This document shows, in pieces, positions 1 through 5,593 of a stretch of DNA of 5,593 bases. The DNA is from Deltaproteobacteria bacterium (lineage in GTDB: Bacteria > Desulfobacterota_B > Binatia > UBA9968), in the NCBI GenBank assembly GCA_022545745.1, contig JACZQL010000127.1, forward strand, positions 1-5,593, in the 5' to 3' direction. Position numbers and translations under genes: made by a program. Numbering within the stretch: position 1 is the stretch's first letter; each line of letters opens with the position of its first letter. Under the pieces are notes generated by a model, which was given only the letters and a program-made list of their open reading frames with translations, was not told the origin of the DNA and did not search any database.

Positions 1-2580
1 GGGGCCGGCCGTCTCTCCGGAGACAAAGTGGAGCTAGGGCTGGTGCCGCTGGGTTCGATTGGCATGGGGCTCTGTTCGATCCTACTCTACTCATCGACTC
101 CTTCCTATCTCCAAGTATCAATGGCACTTGTCCTGCTGGGATTTTCCGGTGGGCTTTTCATTGTGCCCTTGTATGCCCTGGTTCAGCAAAGGAGCCAAAA
201 AGAGGAGAAGGGCAAGTTAATTGCCACAGCCAATTTCCTGGGCACCTCGGGCGTCTTGCTTGCCTCCGCAGTTCTCTGGTCATTCCGTGACCTGCTCCAA
301 ATTCAGGGAGACAGGATCGTTCTGATTTTCGGGCTCTTCACGCTTGCAGCAACGCTCTACATCATGAGCATACTGCCTGACTTTCTGATCCGATTCAGTC
401 TGTGGATCCTCACTCACACCATCTACAGGATACGCATTGTGGGTCAGGAGCATGTTCCCTTCCGGGGGCCTGCGCTGCTCGTCTGCAATCACATTTCACA
501 TGTGGATGGACTGCTAGTCGCGGCATGTGTTCAACGGTTTATCCGCTTTATGGTTTATCGGCCTTATTACGAGATTAGGTGGCTCCGTTGGCTGTTTCGC
601 CTGATGAAGGCAATCCCTGTCTCGGGACGAAATCGAAGAGAGATAGTCGAATCACTCGAGCGTGCACGTGAGGGGCTGCGTCAAGGCCACGTGGTGTGCA
701 TTTTTGCCGAGGGGGCAATCAGCCGGACGGGAAATCTCCTTCCGTTCAAGAGAGGGTTTGAGAAGATTGTCGCAGGGTTGGACATCCCTGTCATCCCGGT
801 TCATCTGGACCGGTTGTGGGGAAGCATTTTCAGTTTTAAAGATGGCTCTTTCTTCTGGAAATGGCCCCAGCGTATTCCTTATCCAGTCACCGTTACCTTT
901 AGCGCCCCTATGCCCTCCACAGCATCGGCCGAGGACGCACGGCAGGCGATCATGGAATTGGGAACTGATGCAGTACAGTATAGGCGGACCTCGCGGGATC
1001 TTCTGCACTTCAGGTTCCTAGAGCGCGCTAAGCGACGTTGGTTTTCGTTTGCCATGGCCGATTCCACCGGCAAGGAGCTAACTTATGGAAAGGCTCTCGT
1101 GGCCAGCCTGTTGCTCGCCCGCTGGGTTCGAAAAAGTTGCCTAGGAGATACGATGGTGGGGGTACTCTTGCCCTCATCGATAGCCGGGGCCTTGGCAAAT
1201 ATTGCCGTGCTTCTGGCCGGGAAGGTCCCCGTCAACCTTAACTTCACGGCAGGACAAAAGGCCATGGCGTCAGCCATCCGGCAGTGTGAGATACGAACTG
1301 TCCTGACATCCCGGTTGTTTCTTGCCAAGGCGAGAGTCGATAAAATTGAGGGGATGGTCTTTCTTGAGGAGATCGTGAAACAGACAACAGTATTTCAGAA
1401 GGTCCGGACTACCCTCCTTGGCTTTCTTCTTCCGCCAAGATTCCTGCATGCCCTTTACGACCATGGAGAGAGGGATTCCAACGCCCTCGCCACAGTCATC
1501 TTCTCCAGCGGGAGCACCGGGGAGCCGAAGGGCGTCATGCTATCCCATCACAATATTCTCTCCAACCTCGAGGGGATGGCCCAGATCTTTTGGGTCACCG
1601 GGAAAGACCGCGTCATGGGTGTCCTTCCATTTTTTCATTCCTTTGGATTTACCGGTACCCTCTGGTTACCGCTCGTTTGCGGTTTCAGCGCGGTCTATCA
1701 TTCCAACCCCATGGATGCCAAGACCATCGGTGAAATGGTCTCCAAGTATAAAGCTACGGTTTTAATCTCGACTCCCACCTTTTACGCTGCATATATCCGC
1801 AGATGCTCGCAGAGGGAGTTTTCCTCGCTACGATATGCGATCGCCGGCGCTGAGAAACTGCGTGAGTCCATAGCAGCGGACTTCAAAGAAAAGTTCAACC
1901 GGGAGCTCTTGGAGGGGTACGGTTGCACTGAGATGGCGCCAGTGGTCTCGGTGAATATTCCGGATGTAGAGGAGGGGAGTGAGCGCCAGACCGGTATCAA
2001 GCATGGGACAGTAGGCCATCCCGTCCCAGGGGTTGCCGTCAAAGTGGTGGATCCTGAGACAGGTGAACCGCTCTCCTGTGGTGAAGAGGGGTTGCTCCTG
2101 GTCAAAGGCCCTAATCAGATGATCGGCTACCTGGGTCAACCCGAAAAGACGGCAGAGGTCCAAAGGGACGGCTGGTACGTCACTGGAGACATCGCATCCA
2201 TCGATGAAGATGGCTTTATCCGAATCACGGATCGTCTCTCCCGCTTCAGCAAGATCGGAGGGGAAATGGTACCTCACATAAAAGTGGAGGAGACAGTCAA
2301 TGAAATACTAGGGGATCAAGGCTGCGTGGTCACAGCGATACCGGATGAGCAGAAGGGCGAACGGCTCGTAGTCCTTTATGTAAAGAGAGGTGTCACACCA
2401 GCCGAGGTGTGGGACCAATTAGCTCAAACTGATCTCCCGAAGCTCTGGCTTCCCAAACGAGAGAACCTCTACGCCATCGAGTCCATTCCAACACTGTCAA
2501 CAGGGAAGGTGGATCTTAGGAAGGTCAAGGCCATTGCCTTGGAAAAGTCTTCAGTTGCCAAGACCGCTATTGGACCATGA
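1..2580 (+). CDS. aas: MFS transporter / PlsC acyltransferase / acyl-ACP synthetase fusion (Aas-type), 5' partial
   Basis: The frame is open from base 1 with no credible initiator, so the N-terminus lies outside the window; GTG at 28 is internal. Residue numbers count from that GTG. Upstream residues GRLSGDKVE plus residues 1-125 look like the MFS motif-A loop and the last four membrane helices of an LplT-like lysophospholipid transporter. A PlsC-type acyltransferase follows: HX4D box at H155-D160 (HISHVD), FAEGAISRTG around 226-235, IPVIPV around 253-258. The AMP-forming domain shows the P-loop SSGSTGEPKG (493-502), YGCTE (631-635), TGD ending at D721, TDR (734-736), the KIGGEM stretch (742-747) and the C-terminal TGK lysine K827. 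By family knowledge, Aas activates fatty acids with ATP on an ACP and reacylates lysophosphatidylethanolamine at the inner membrane; a fused flippase would deliver the substrate. All catalytic motifs are intact. Domain identity is secure; exact substrates are inferred. Confidence 0.93.
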   Translation, partial: GAGRLSGDKVELGLVPLGSIGMGLCSILLYSSTPSYLQVSMALVLLGFSGGLFIVPLYALVQQRSQKEEKGKLIATANFLGTSGVLLASAVLWSFRDLLQIQGDRIVLIFGLFTLAATLYIMSILPDFLIRFSLWILTHTIYRIRIVGQEHVPFRGPALLVCNHISHVDGLLVAACVQRFIRFMVYRPYYEIRWLRWLFRLMKAIPVSGRNRREIVESLERAREGLRQGHVVCIFAEGAISRTGNLLPFKRGFEKIVAGLDIPVIPVHLDRLWGSIFSFKDGSFFWKWPQRIPYPVTVTFSAPMPSTASAEDARQAIMELGTDAVQYRRTSRDLLHFRFLERAKRRWFSFAMADSTGKELTYGKALVASLLLARWVRKSCLGDTMVGVLLPSSIAGALANIAVLLAGKVPVNLNFTAGQKAMASAIRQCEIRTVLTSRLFLAKARVDKIEGMVFLEEIVKQTTVFQKVRTTLLGFLLPPRFLHALYDHGERDSNALATVIFSSGSTGEPKGVMLSHHNILSNLEGMAQIFWVTGKDRVMGVLPFFHSFGFTGTLWLPLVCGFSAVYHSNPMDAKTIGEMVSKYKATVLISTPTFYAAYIRRCSQREFSSLRYAIAGAEKLRESIAADFKEKFNRELLEGYGCTEMAPVVSVNIPDVEEGSERQTGIKHGTVGHPVPGVAVKVVDPETGEPLSCGEEGLLLVKGPNQMIGYLGQPEKTAEVQRDGWYVTGDIASIDEDGFIRITDRLSRFSKIGGEMVPHIKVEETVNEILGDQGCVVTAIPDEQKGERLVVLYVKRGVTPAEVWDQLAQTDLPKLWLPKRENLYAIESIPTLSTGKVDLRKVKAIALEKSSVAKTAIGP

Positions 2581-2656
2581 GCAAGTCGATCTCGGATCTC
2601 CTAGCTTAGGACGAGAGGTTAGCGGCCCCGCCCTTTAATCTCTACGGGTTAATTCC

Positions 2657-2672
2657 CCGCAGCTTGCTGCGG
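2657..2672. repeat. Perfect hairpin CCGCAGC-TT-GCTGCGG
   Basis: Seven-base arms CCGCAGC and GCTGCGG are exact reverse complements around TT. A realistic fold has six pairs and a four-base loop. It lies 77 bases after the aas-like stop codon. Only ATTTG follows the stem, so there is no proper U-tract and it is a poor intrinsic terminator; it could still stabilise the mRNA 3' end. The motif has the look of a dispersed intergenic repeat. Confidence 0.55.
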
Positions 2673-2682
2673 ATTTGAAGAG

Positions 2683-2746
2683 AGATTCTTCGGCTTTCAG
2701 CCTCAGAATGACATTGGTCTGTCATGCTGAGCCAAGCGAAGCATCT
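2683..2746. repeat. Imperfect inverted repeat, 31- and 27-base arms
   Basis: The left arm 2683-2713 starts AGATTCTTCGG and ends CAGAATGACA. The right arm 2720-2746 starts TGTCATGCTGAG and ends GAAGCATCT. The reverse complement of the right arm matches the left at both ends (AGAT-CTTCG and TCAG-ATGACA), with single differences and extra bases in the middle. The left arm contains its own small hairpin GGCT-TTC-AGCC (2692-2702). The loop is the six bases TTGGTC. The type is familiar to me from intergenic regions of many unrelated environmental genomes, where it often produces spurious short ORFs. Confidence 0.65.
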
Positions 2747-2913
2747 CCCTCAGATACTCCGTAGATTGCTGCAGGGTAGTTCATTTTTCATAGGGTTCAT
2801 GAGTTAATCTTACTCGAGTCTCGATGTAAATTTCCAGCGAACCGATCTTTTGGTCGGAGAGCCCATGCAGATTTGCAACCAGCCGGTCTGCGTGGTAAAG
2901 CAAATGGGCATGC

Positions 2914-2926
2914 AGGGAGGAGGGGG
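2914..2926 (+). promoter_or_regulatory. Purine-rich Shine-Dalgarno that decides the bioB start
   Basis: A G-rich tract containing AGGAGG (2918-2923) followed by AGGGGG-like sequence lies 10-13 bases before GTG 2937. It is much stronger than the GGAG (2856-2859) five bases before ATG 2865. Read as protein it would be a run of glycines (QGGGG), unlike BioB N-termini, so it makes better sense as a ribosome binding site. The spacing is slightly long. Confidence 0.55.
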
Positions 2927-2936
2927 AAGACAAGAA

Positions 2937-3950
2937 GTGGACTTTAAAAGCTTAGCAGAGAAATCGTTGCGAGGTGAGATCTTGACCCGTGAAGAGATGT
3001 TCTCGGTTCTCCACGCTTCGGTCGAGAGACTGCCGGAGCTACTCGATGCCGCCTTCAGGGTGCGCCGCCACTATTTCGGCAAACGAGTCCAGATTCATGT
3101 CCTGCAGAATGCCAAGAGCGGGCTCTGCCCGGAAGACTGCCACTACTGTTCTCAGTCTTCGGTCTCTCATGCCCCAATCGACAAATATCCCCTCCTGCCC
3201 AGAGAGAGACTCATCGAGGGAGCGGTCAAAGCCAAGGCGGCCGGTGCTGTGAGATACTGCATCGTTAACAGCGGAAGGGGCCCTACCGATAGAGAAATAG
3301 AGGAGATGGCAGAGGTGGTGCGGGAGATCAAAAATAAGGTGCAGATCAACATCTGTTGTTCCCTCGGCATCATGAGTGAGGCAAAGGCCAGGATTCTCAA
3401 AGAGGCCGGGGTCGAGCGCATCAACCACAATCTCAACACGAGCCGGCGGCATCATCCCAACATTTGCACGACCCACAGCTACGATGATCGGGTAGGAACC
3501 GTCAATAACGCAAAATCCGCCGGACTCTCTTCTTGCTGTGGTGGCATCATCGGCATGGGCGAGACAGAAGACGACACGATGGATCTGGCCCTGGCCTTAA
3601 GGGAGCTGGACGTTGATTCCATTCCAATTAATTTTCTCCATCCGATTCCAGGGACCCCTCTGAACGGGGCAAACCACTTGACGCCGCAGAAGTGTCTTAA
3701 AACTCTTTGCCTCTTTCGCTTTATTAACCCGACCAAGGAGATCCGGGTGGCTGGAGGAAGGGAGATTAACCTGCGCTCGCTCCAGCCCTTGAGCCTTTAC
3801 CCTGCAAACTCTATCTTTGTGAACGGGTATCTGACCACGTCAGGCCAGGAAGCCTCGGATGCCCACCGAATGATTGAGGACCTCGGTTTTGAGATCGATG
3901 AGGGGGGGGTAGATGGGTTTTTGCAGGACCGGAGCGAAGAGCCGGTTTGA
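2937..3950 (+). CDS. bioB: Biotin synthase (radical SAM)
   Basis: BioB inserts sulfur into dethiobiotin to make biotin, the last step of the pathway, in the cytoplasm. Numbering from GTG 2937 (337 aa), the radical-SAM cluster motif CX3CX2C is Cys64/68/71 (CPEDCHYC). Ligands expected for the auxiliary Fe-S cluster are present: Cys108 (RYCIVNSG), Cys140 (NICCSLG), Cys200 (SSCCGGIIGMGE) and Arg275 (AGGREIN). NHNLNTS, SIPINFLHPIPGTPL and NSIFVNGYLTT match the Bacillus-type subfamily rather than the E. coli type. The GTG start places the N-terminus (DFKSLAEKSLRGE) where Bacillus-type BioB begins and follows a strong Shine-Dalgarno. In-frame alternatives are ATG 2865, 2904 and 2910 and TTG 2850; the longest would add 29 residues, including a Gly-rich stretch. 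No other bio gene lies in the window. Function is well supported; the start is less certain. Confidence 0.95.
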   Translation: MDFKSLAEKSLRGEILTREEMFSVLHASVERLPELLDAAFRVRRHYFGKRVQIHVLQNAKSGLCPEDCHYCSQSSVSHAPIDKYPLLPRERLIEGAVKAKAAGAVRYCIVNSGRGPTDREIEEMAEVVREIKNKVQINICCSLGIMSEAKARILKEAGVERINHNLNTSRRHHPNICTTHSYDDRVGTVNNAKSAGLSSCCGGIIGMGETEDDTMDLALALRELDVDSIPINFLHPIPGTPLNGANHLTPQKCLKTLCLFRFINPTKEIRVAGGREINLRSLQPLSLYPANSIFVNGYLTTSGQEASDAHRMIEDLGFEIDEGGVDGFLQDRSEEPV

Positions 3951-3953
3951 TTG

Positions 3954-3972
3954 AAGGCGGCTAATCCGCTTT
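3954..3972 (+). terminator. Weak stem-loop between bioB and rpoZ
   Basis: AAGGCGG (3954-3960) pairs with CCGCTTT (3966-3972) with one G-U wobble around the loop CTAAT, four bases after the bioB stop. The following AATACTAA is A/T rich but not a U-tract, so at most a weak terminator or attenuator is suggested. Read-through into rpoZ, 57 bases from the bioB stop, remains plausible. Confidence 0.25.
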
Positions 3973-3996
3973 AATACTAAGCAATCTATCTGTGTT

Positions 3997-4001
3997 GGGA
4001 G
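3997..4001 (+). promoter_or_regulatory. Shine-Dalgarno for rpoZ
   Basis: GGGAG ends six bases before the GTG at 4008. It supports the non-ATG start, which also gives the family-typical N-terminus MARIT. Confidence 0.6.
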
Positions 4002-4007
4002 AATTCA

Positions 4008-4211
4008 GTGGCACGAATTACGTTAGAAGATTGCCTCGTCAAGGTTTCTAATCGTTTTCAGCTGGCTATACTCGCGACGAAGAGGGCCAAGCAGCTCCTC
4101 AAGGGCGCAAAGCCTCTGCTCGAGTCGAACAATCGGGAGATTGTTCTGGCCCTCAGGGAGATTGCAGCCGGACTAGTACGAGGGGTCGGTAAAGAGCTCA
4201 AACCTCAATAA
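4008..4211 (+). CDS. rpoZ: DNA-directed RNA polymerase subunit omega
   Basis: A 67-residue protein beginning [20 protein letters not shown], with RAKQLLKGA in the middle and [10 protein letters not shown] near the end: the conserved omega core in order. Omega clamps the C-terminal part of beta-prime and helps assemble and stabilise RNA polymerase. The N-terminal MAR motif is, by established work on proteobacterial omega, part of ppGpp site 1, so stringent-response sensing through this site is a reasonable inference. It is shorter than the 91-residue E. coli protein, as many bacterial omegas are; the acidic C-terminal tail is missing and nothing appears broken. The start is GTG with a good Shine-Dalgarno. 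The usual neighbour gmk is not in the window; rpoZ instead follows bioB by 57 bases and converges on a dehydrogenase. Confidence 0.93.
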   Translation: MARITLEDCLVKVSNRFQLAILATKRAKQLLKGAKPLLESNNREIVLALREIAAGLVRGVGKELKPQ

Positions 4212-4242
4212 TTCATCCAGCAGAAGTTCTAAAGGCCGCTCA

Positions 4243-4264
4243 GGCTGTCTCCTAGACGGCAGCC
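4243..4264 (+). terminator. Candidate stem-loop in the rpoZ/dehydrogenase convergent gap
   Basis: GGCTGTC (4243-4249) pairs with GGCAGCC (4258-4264) with one G-U wobble around an eight-base loop, 31 bases after the rpoZ stop. No T-run follows, so Rho-independent action is doubtful. On the minus strand the wobble becomes an A-C mismatch, making the fold weaker for the dehydrogenase transcript. CAGCC/GGCTG and CCCC/GGGG pairings nearby (4261-4286) offer competing folds that overlap the dehydrogenase 3' end. Confidence 0.3.
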
Positions 4265-4271
4265 CCTTCGC

Positions 4272-5300
4272 TCAGTGCGGCTGGGGTTCAATGATTACTT
4301 TTATCGAGTTCCGGGCACTTGCGACGAGTTGAAAGCCCAGGCCGGCCTCAGATAGGTCCAGTCGATGCGAGATCATCTCGCGTACCCGCACGCGATGATT
4401 CCGAAGCAACTCTATAGCCTCGACGATATCTTGGGGGCTGCCGGCGTAGGAGGTGGTAATGGTCACCTCGTTACGCCAGAATTCATAAAGTGGAATCGTT
4501 ACGCCAACTCCCTCCGGCGCCGTTGCGAAAAAGAGGAGTGTCCCTCCGCGCTCCACGGTTTCCAACGCCTGTTGGATCGCCTGCGGTGCTCCGCTGCAGA
4601 CAATCACGAGATCGGCCAACCGCCCGTCGTTTGCTTCGCGCAGGCGTGCTGGCACATTCTCTGTGGCGAGGATGGTTGTGTCGGCCCCCAGTTCCCCCGC
4701 CATCTTTAGGCGGTATTCGTTGATGTCTGTTGCCACCACGCGTTCGGCGCCGTGAGCGCGGGCCATCTGAATGTGGAGCAGACCGGAAATTCCACTGCCG
4801 ATCACCAAGACACTCTGTTTTGGATTCAGCCCCGCTATTCTCTGTCCTCGAACGACGCATGCCACAGGTTCGATAAAAGAGCCTTCTTCAAAGGAAAGCT
4901 CCTCGGGCAAGAGGAAGGTGCCGAGATCGACGTTGATCTTCGGCACACGGATGTACTCGGCAAAGCCGCCTGGATCAAAACGGGTCTGGCGCAGCGTATC
5001 GCATACCGAATGATGACCGCTGAGGCAGTAACGGCAGCGATTACAGGGGACATGGTGGGAGACAAAAACGCGGTCCCCGGGTCGGAAGCGGTTCTCGCCC
5101 TCTCCCACGCTGGCGATCTCACCGGCGATTTCATGCCCCAGTACGAGGGGTGCCTTCTTGATGCGGTACCACTCCATCACGTCGGTACCGCAAATGCCGC
5201 TGGCCCTGATTCGCACCAGCAGCTCGCCAGGCCCTATGGAGGGAACGGGCATCTCTTCGAGGCGCACGTCTCGATTGTTGTAATACATCGCAACTCGCAT
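4272..5300 (-). CDS. Zinc-dependent medium-chain alcohol/polyol dehydrogenase
   Basis: A 342-residue, full-length member of the medium-chain dehydrogenase superfamily (threonine/sorbitol dehydrogenase-like). The N-terminal GroES-like domain carries likely catalytic-zinc ligands Cys37 (GICGTD), His56-Glu57 (GHEIAGE) and Glu144 (FIEPVACV). Structural-zinc cysteines are 86, 89, 92 and 100 (CX2CX2CX7C). The Rossmann domain has GSGISG (168-173) and an acidic Asp192 (ATDINEYR) at the end of the second strand, which favours NAD over NADP. It should interconvert a secondary alcohol or polyol and a ketone in the cytoplasm; the substrate cannot be told from sequence, so no symbol is given. ATG 5300 is the only usual start before an in-frame stop upstream, although its Shine-Dalgarno (GGCAGGG) is weak; Met5 is an alternative without one. 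It stands alone on this strand and converges with rpoZ across 60 bases. Confidence 0.92.
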   Translation of the reverse strand: MRVAMYYNNRDVRLEEMPVPSIGPGELLVRIRASGICGTDVMEWYRIKKAPLVLGHEIAGEIASVGEGENRFRPGDRVFVSHHVPCNRCRYCLSGHHSVCDTLRQTRFDPGGFAEYIRVPKINVDLGTFLLPEELSFEEGSFIEPVACVVRGQRIAGLNPKQSVLVIGSGISGLLHIQMARAHGAERVVATDINEYRLKMAGELGADTTILATENVPARLREANDGRLADLVIVCSGAPQAIQQALETVERGGTLLFFATAPEGVGVTIPLYEFWRNEVTITTSYAGSPQDIVEAIELLRNHRVRVREMISHRLDLSEAGLGFQLVASARNSIKVIIEPQPH

Positions 5301-5346
5301 AAGATCGTGCCCTGCCTTCGTGTTTGTTATTCGCGCCCGTGGTTCA

Positions 5347-5375
5347 TTTTTAGTTTCTAACCATCAAATCTTCAA
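5347..5375 (-). promoter_or_regulatory. Possible sigma-70-type promoter for the dehydrogenase
   Basis: On the minus strand TTGAAG (5375-5370) is followed after exactly 17 bases by TAAAAA (5352-5347). Each box matches 4 of 6 consensus positions. Transcription would begin near 5340, giving a leader of about 40 bases before ATG 5300. The area is A/T rich, so chance matches are likely. Confidence 0.3.
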
Positions 5376-5402
5376 CAGAACGACTTCAACAAAGATCATC
5401 GC

Positions 5403-5426
5403 GCCAAGACGCCAAGGCGCAAAGAA
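5403..5426. repeat. Three 8-base tandem units (GCCAAGAC-like)
   Basis: Units GCCAAGAC (5403), GCCAAGGC (5411) and GCAAAGAA (5419) follow one another with period 8. GCGCC (5401-5405) and GGCGC (5416-5420) also form an inverted pair. A related sequence in the opposite orientation, TTCTTGGCGTGCTT, closes the window at 5580-5593. The motif resembles a common dispersed intergenic repeat. Confidence 0.55.
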
Positions 5427-5431
5427 TCAAA

Positions 5432-5567
5432 TCCGAATTCCGAATATCGAAACTCGAAACAATATTGAAGTCTAAAGTTCTCAAACAACGGTTGTAAAGG
5501 CCAGGCTGTTTATGACGTTTGTATTTTTGTCATTTGGATTTGTTTCGGACTTCGGATTTCGGGTTTC
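5432..5567. repeat. Inverted pair of period-7 tandem arrays (TCCGAAN / NTTCGGA)
   Basis: The left arm 5432-5460 is four units: TCCGAAT, TCCGAATA, then TCGAAAC twice. The right arm 5543-5567 holds TTTCGGA, CTTCGGA, TTTCGGG and a partial TTTC, which is the same unit in the opposite orientation. The 82 bases between include an exact palindrome ACAAC-G-GTTGT (5485-5495) but no open reading frame of note. With the outer 8-base units this forms a nested inverted element of at least 190 bases, truncated by the window edge. Bases 5301-5593 hold no gene that I can support. Confidence 0.55.
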
Positions 5568-5593
5568 TACTCTTGTTTGTTCTTGGCGTGCTT

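Larger units (their letters stand above)
2651..2780. repeat. Composite nested inverted repeat in the aas-bioB gap
   Basis: Two outer arms, CCCCGCAGC (2655-2663) and GCTGCAGGG (2768-2776), are complementary at 8 of 9 positions and enclose both a small perfect hairpin and a longer inverted repeat. TTGCTGC also occurs as a direct repeat at 2664 and 2766. The right side looks like a diverged second copy of the left hairpin, as if the inner element lies between two halves or copies of the outer one. The whole 2581-2936 stretch has no other gene-like content. This resembles dispersed, non-coding intergenic repeats of many environmental bacteria; whether it is mobile cannot be told from one copy. 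Confidence 0.5.

Noticed and set aside
1828..2277. 149-residue minus-strand open frame inside the aas-like gene
   Set aside because: It is antisense to conserved AMP-binding motifs and has no family features.
2599..2611. Small palindrome TCCTA-GCT-TAGGA just after the aas-like stop
   Set aside because: A five-base stem with a three-base loop and no T-run is too weak to call a terminator.
2812..2819. Palindrome ACTCGAGT upstream of bioB
   Set aside because: A single eight-base palindrome without a second copy or spacing context is expected by chance.
2801..2830. BirA-like operator or promoter before bioB (GAGTTAATC ... GTAAATTTC; TTAATC/TGTAAA)
   Set aside because: The half-sites are complementary at only about 4 of 9 positions, and the promoter boxes have poor -35 agreement and 15-base spacing.
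3039..3476. 145-residue minus-strand open frame inside bioB
   Set aside because: It is antisense to the radical-SAM core and shows no domain.
4752..5360. 202-residue open frame on the plus strand opposite the dehydrogenase
   Set aside because: It lies almost wholly antisense to a gene with intact zinc and Rossmann motifs, shows no recognisable domain, and is explained as a shadow frame.
5401..5593. CRISPR-like array at the right end
   Set aside because: The units are 7-8 bases, contiguous and inverted, with no spacers of uniform length and no cas genes.

Overview
The window carries four protein-coding genes from a Gram-negative-type bacterium with mid-range GC content and several intergenic repeats. 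Layout: a 5'-truncated transporter/acyltransferase/acyl-ACP synthetase fusion (1-2580, +), biotin synthase bioB (2937-3950, +), RNA polymerase omega subunit rpoZ (4008-4211, +), and a convergent zinc-dependent medium-chain dehydrogenase (4272-5300, -). The Aas-type fusion and the repetitive, inverted intergenic elements recall environmental lineages such as Desulfobacterota, Nitrospirota or Methylomirabilota. That placement is an impression from protein style only; no phylogenetic marker here settles it.

Region by region: bases 1-2580 hold the last four transmembrane helices of an MFS (LplT-like) transporter, then a PlsC-type acyltransferase, then an AMP-forming acyl-activating domain, all in one reading frame that is open at the window edge. 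Bases 2581-2936 contain no convincing gene. They hold a perfect short hairpin, a 64-base imperfect inverted repeat, and traces of an outer pair of arms around both. bioB is of the Bacillus-like type with all expected cluster ligands. A 57-base gap separates it from rpoZ. After rpoZ, a 60-base convergent gap holds a weak stem-loop, and then the dehydrogenase reads in the opposite direction. The last 293 bases hold no gene except a possible promoter for the dehydrogenase and a composite of 7- and 8-base-period repeats arranged as an inverted structure that runs off the right edge.

Functionally, the fusion would recover lysophospholipids and free fatty acids into membrane lipid. BioB makes biotin, the cofactor of acetyl-CoA carboxylase at the entry to fatty-acid synthesis. 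Omega stabilises RNA polymerase. The dehydrogenase oxidises or reduces an unknown alcohol or polyol with NAD(H). A lipid/biotin link between the first two genes is possible, but the roughly 350-base repeat-laden gap between them argues against a tight operon. I see no strong evidence of a new multi-gene system; the most unusual material is the two nested-repeat intergenic regions.
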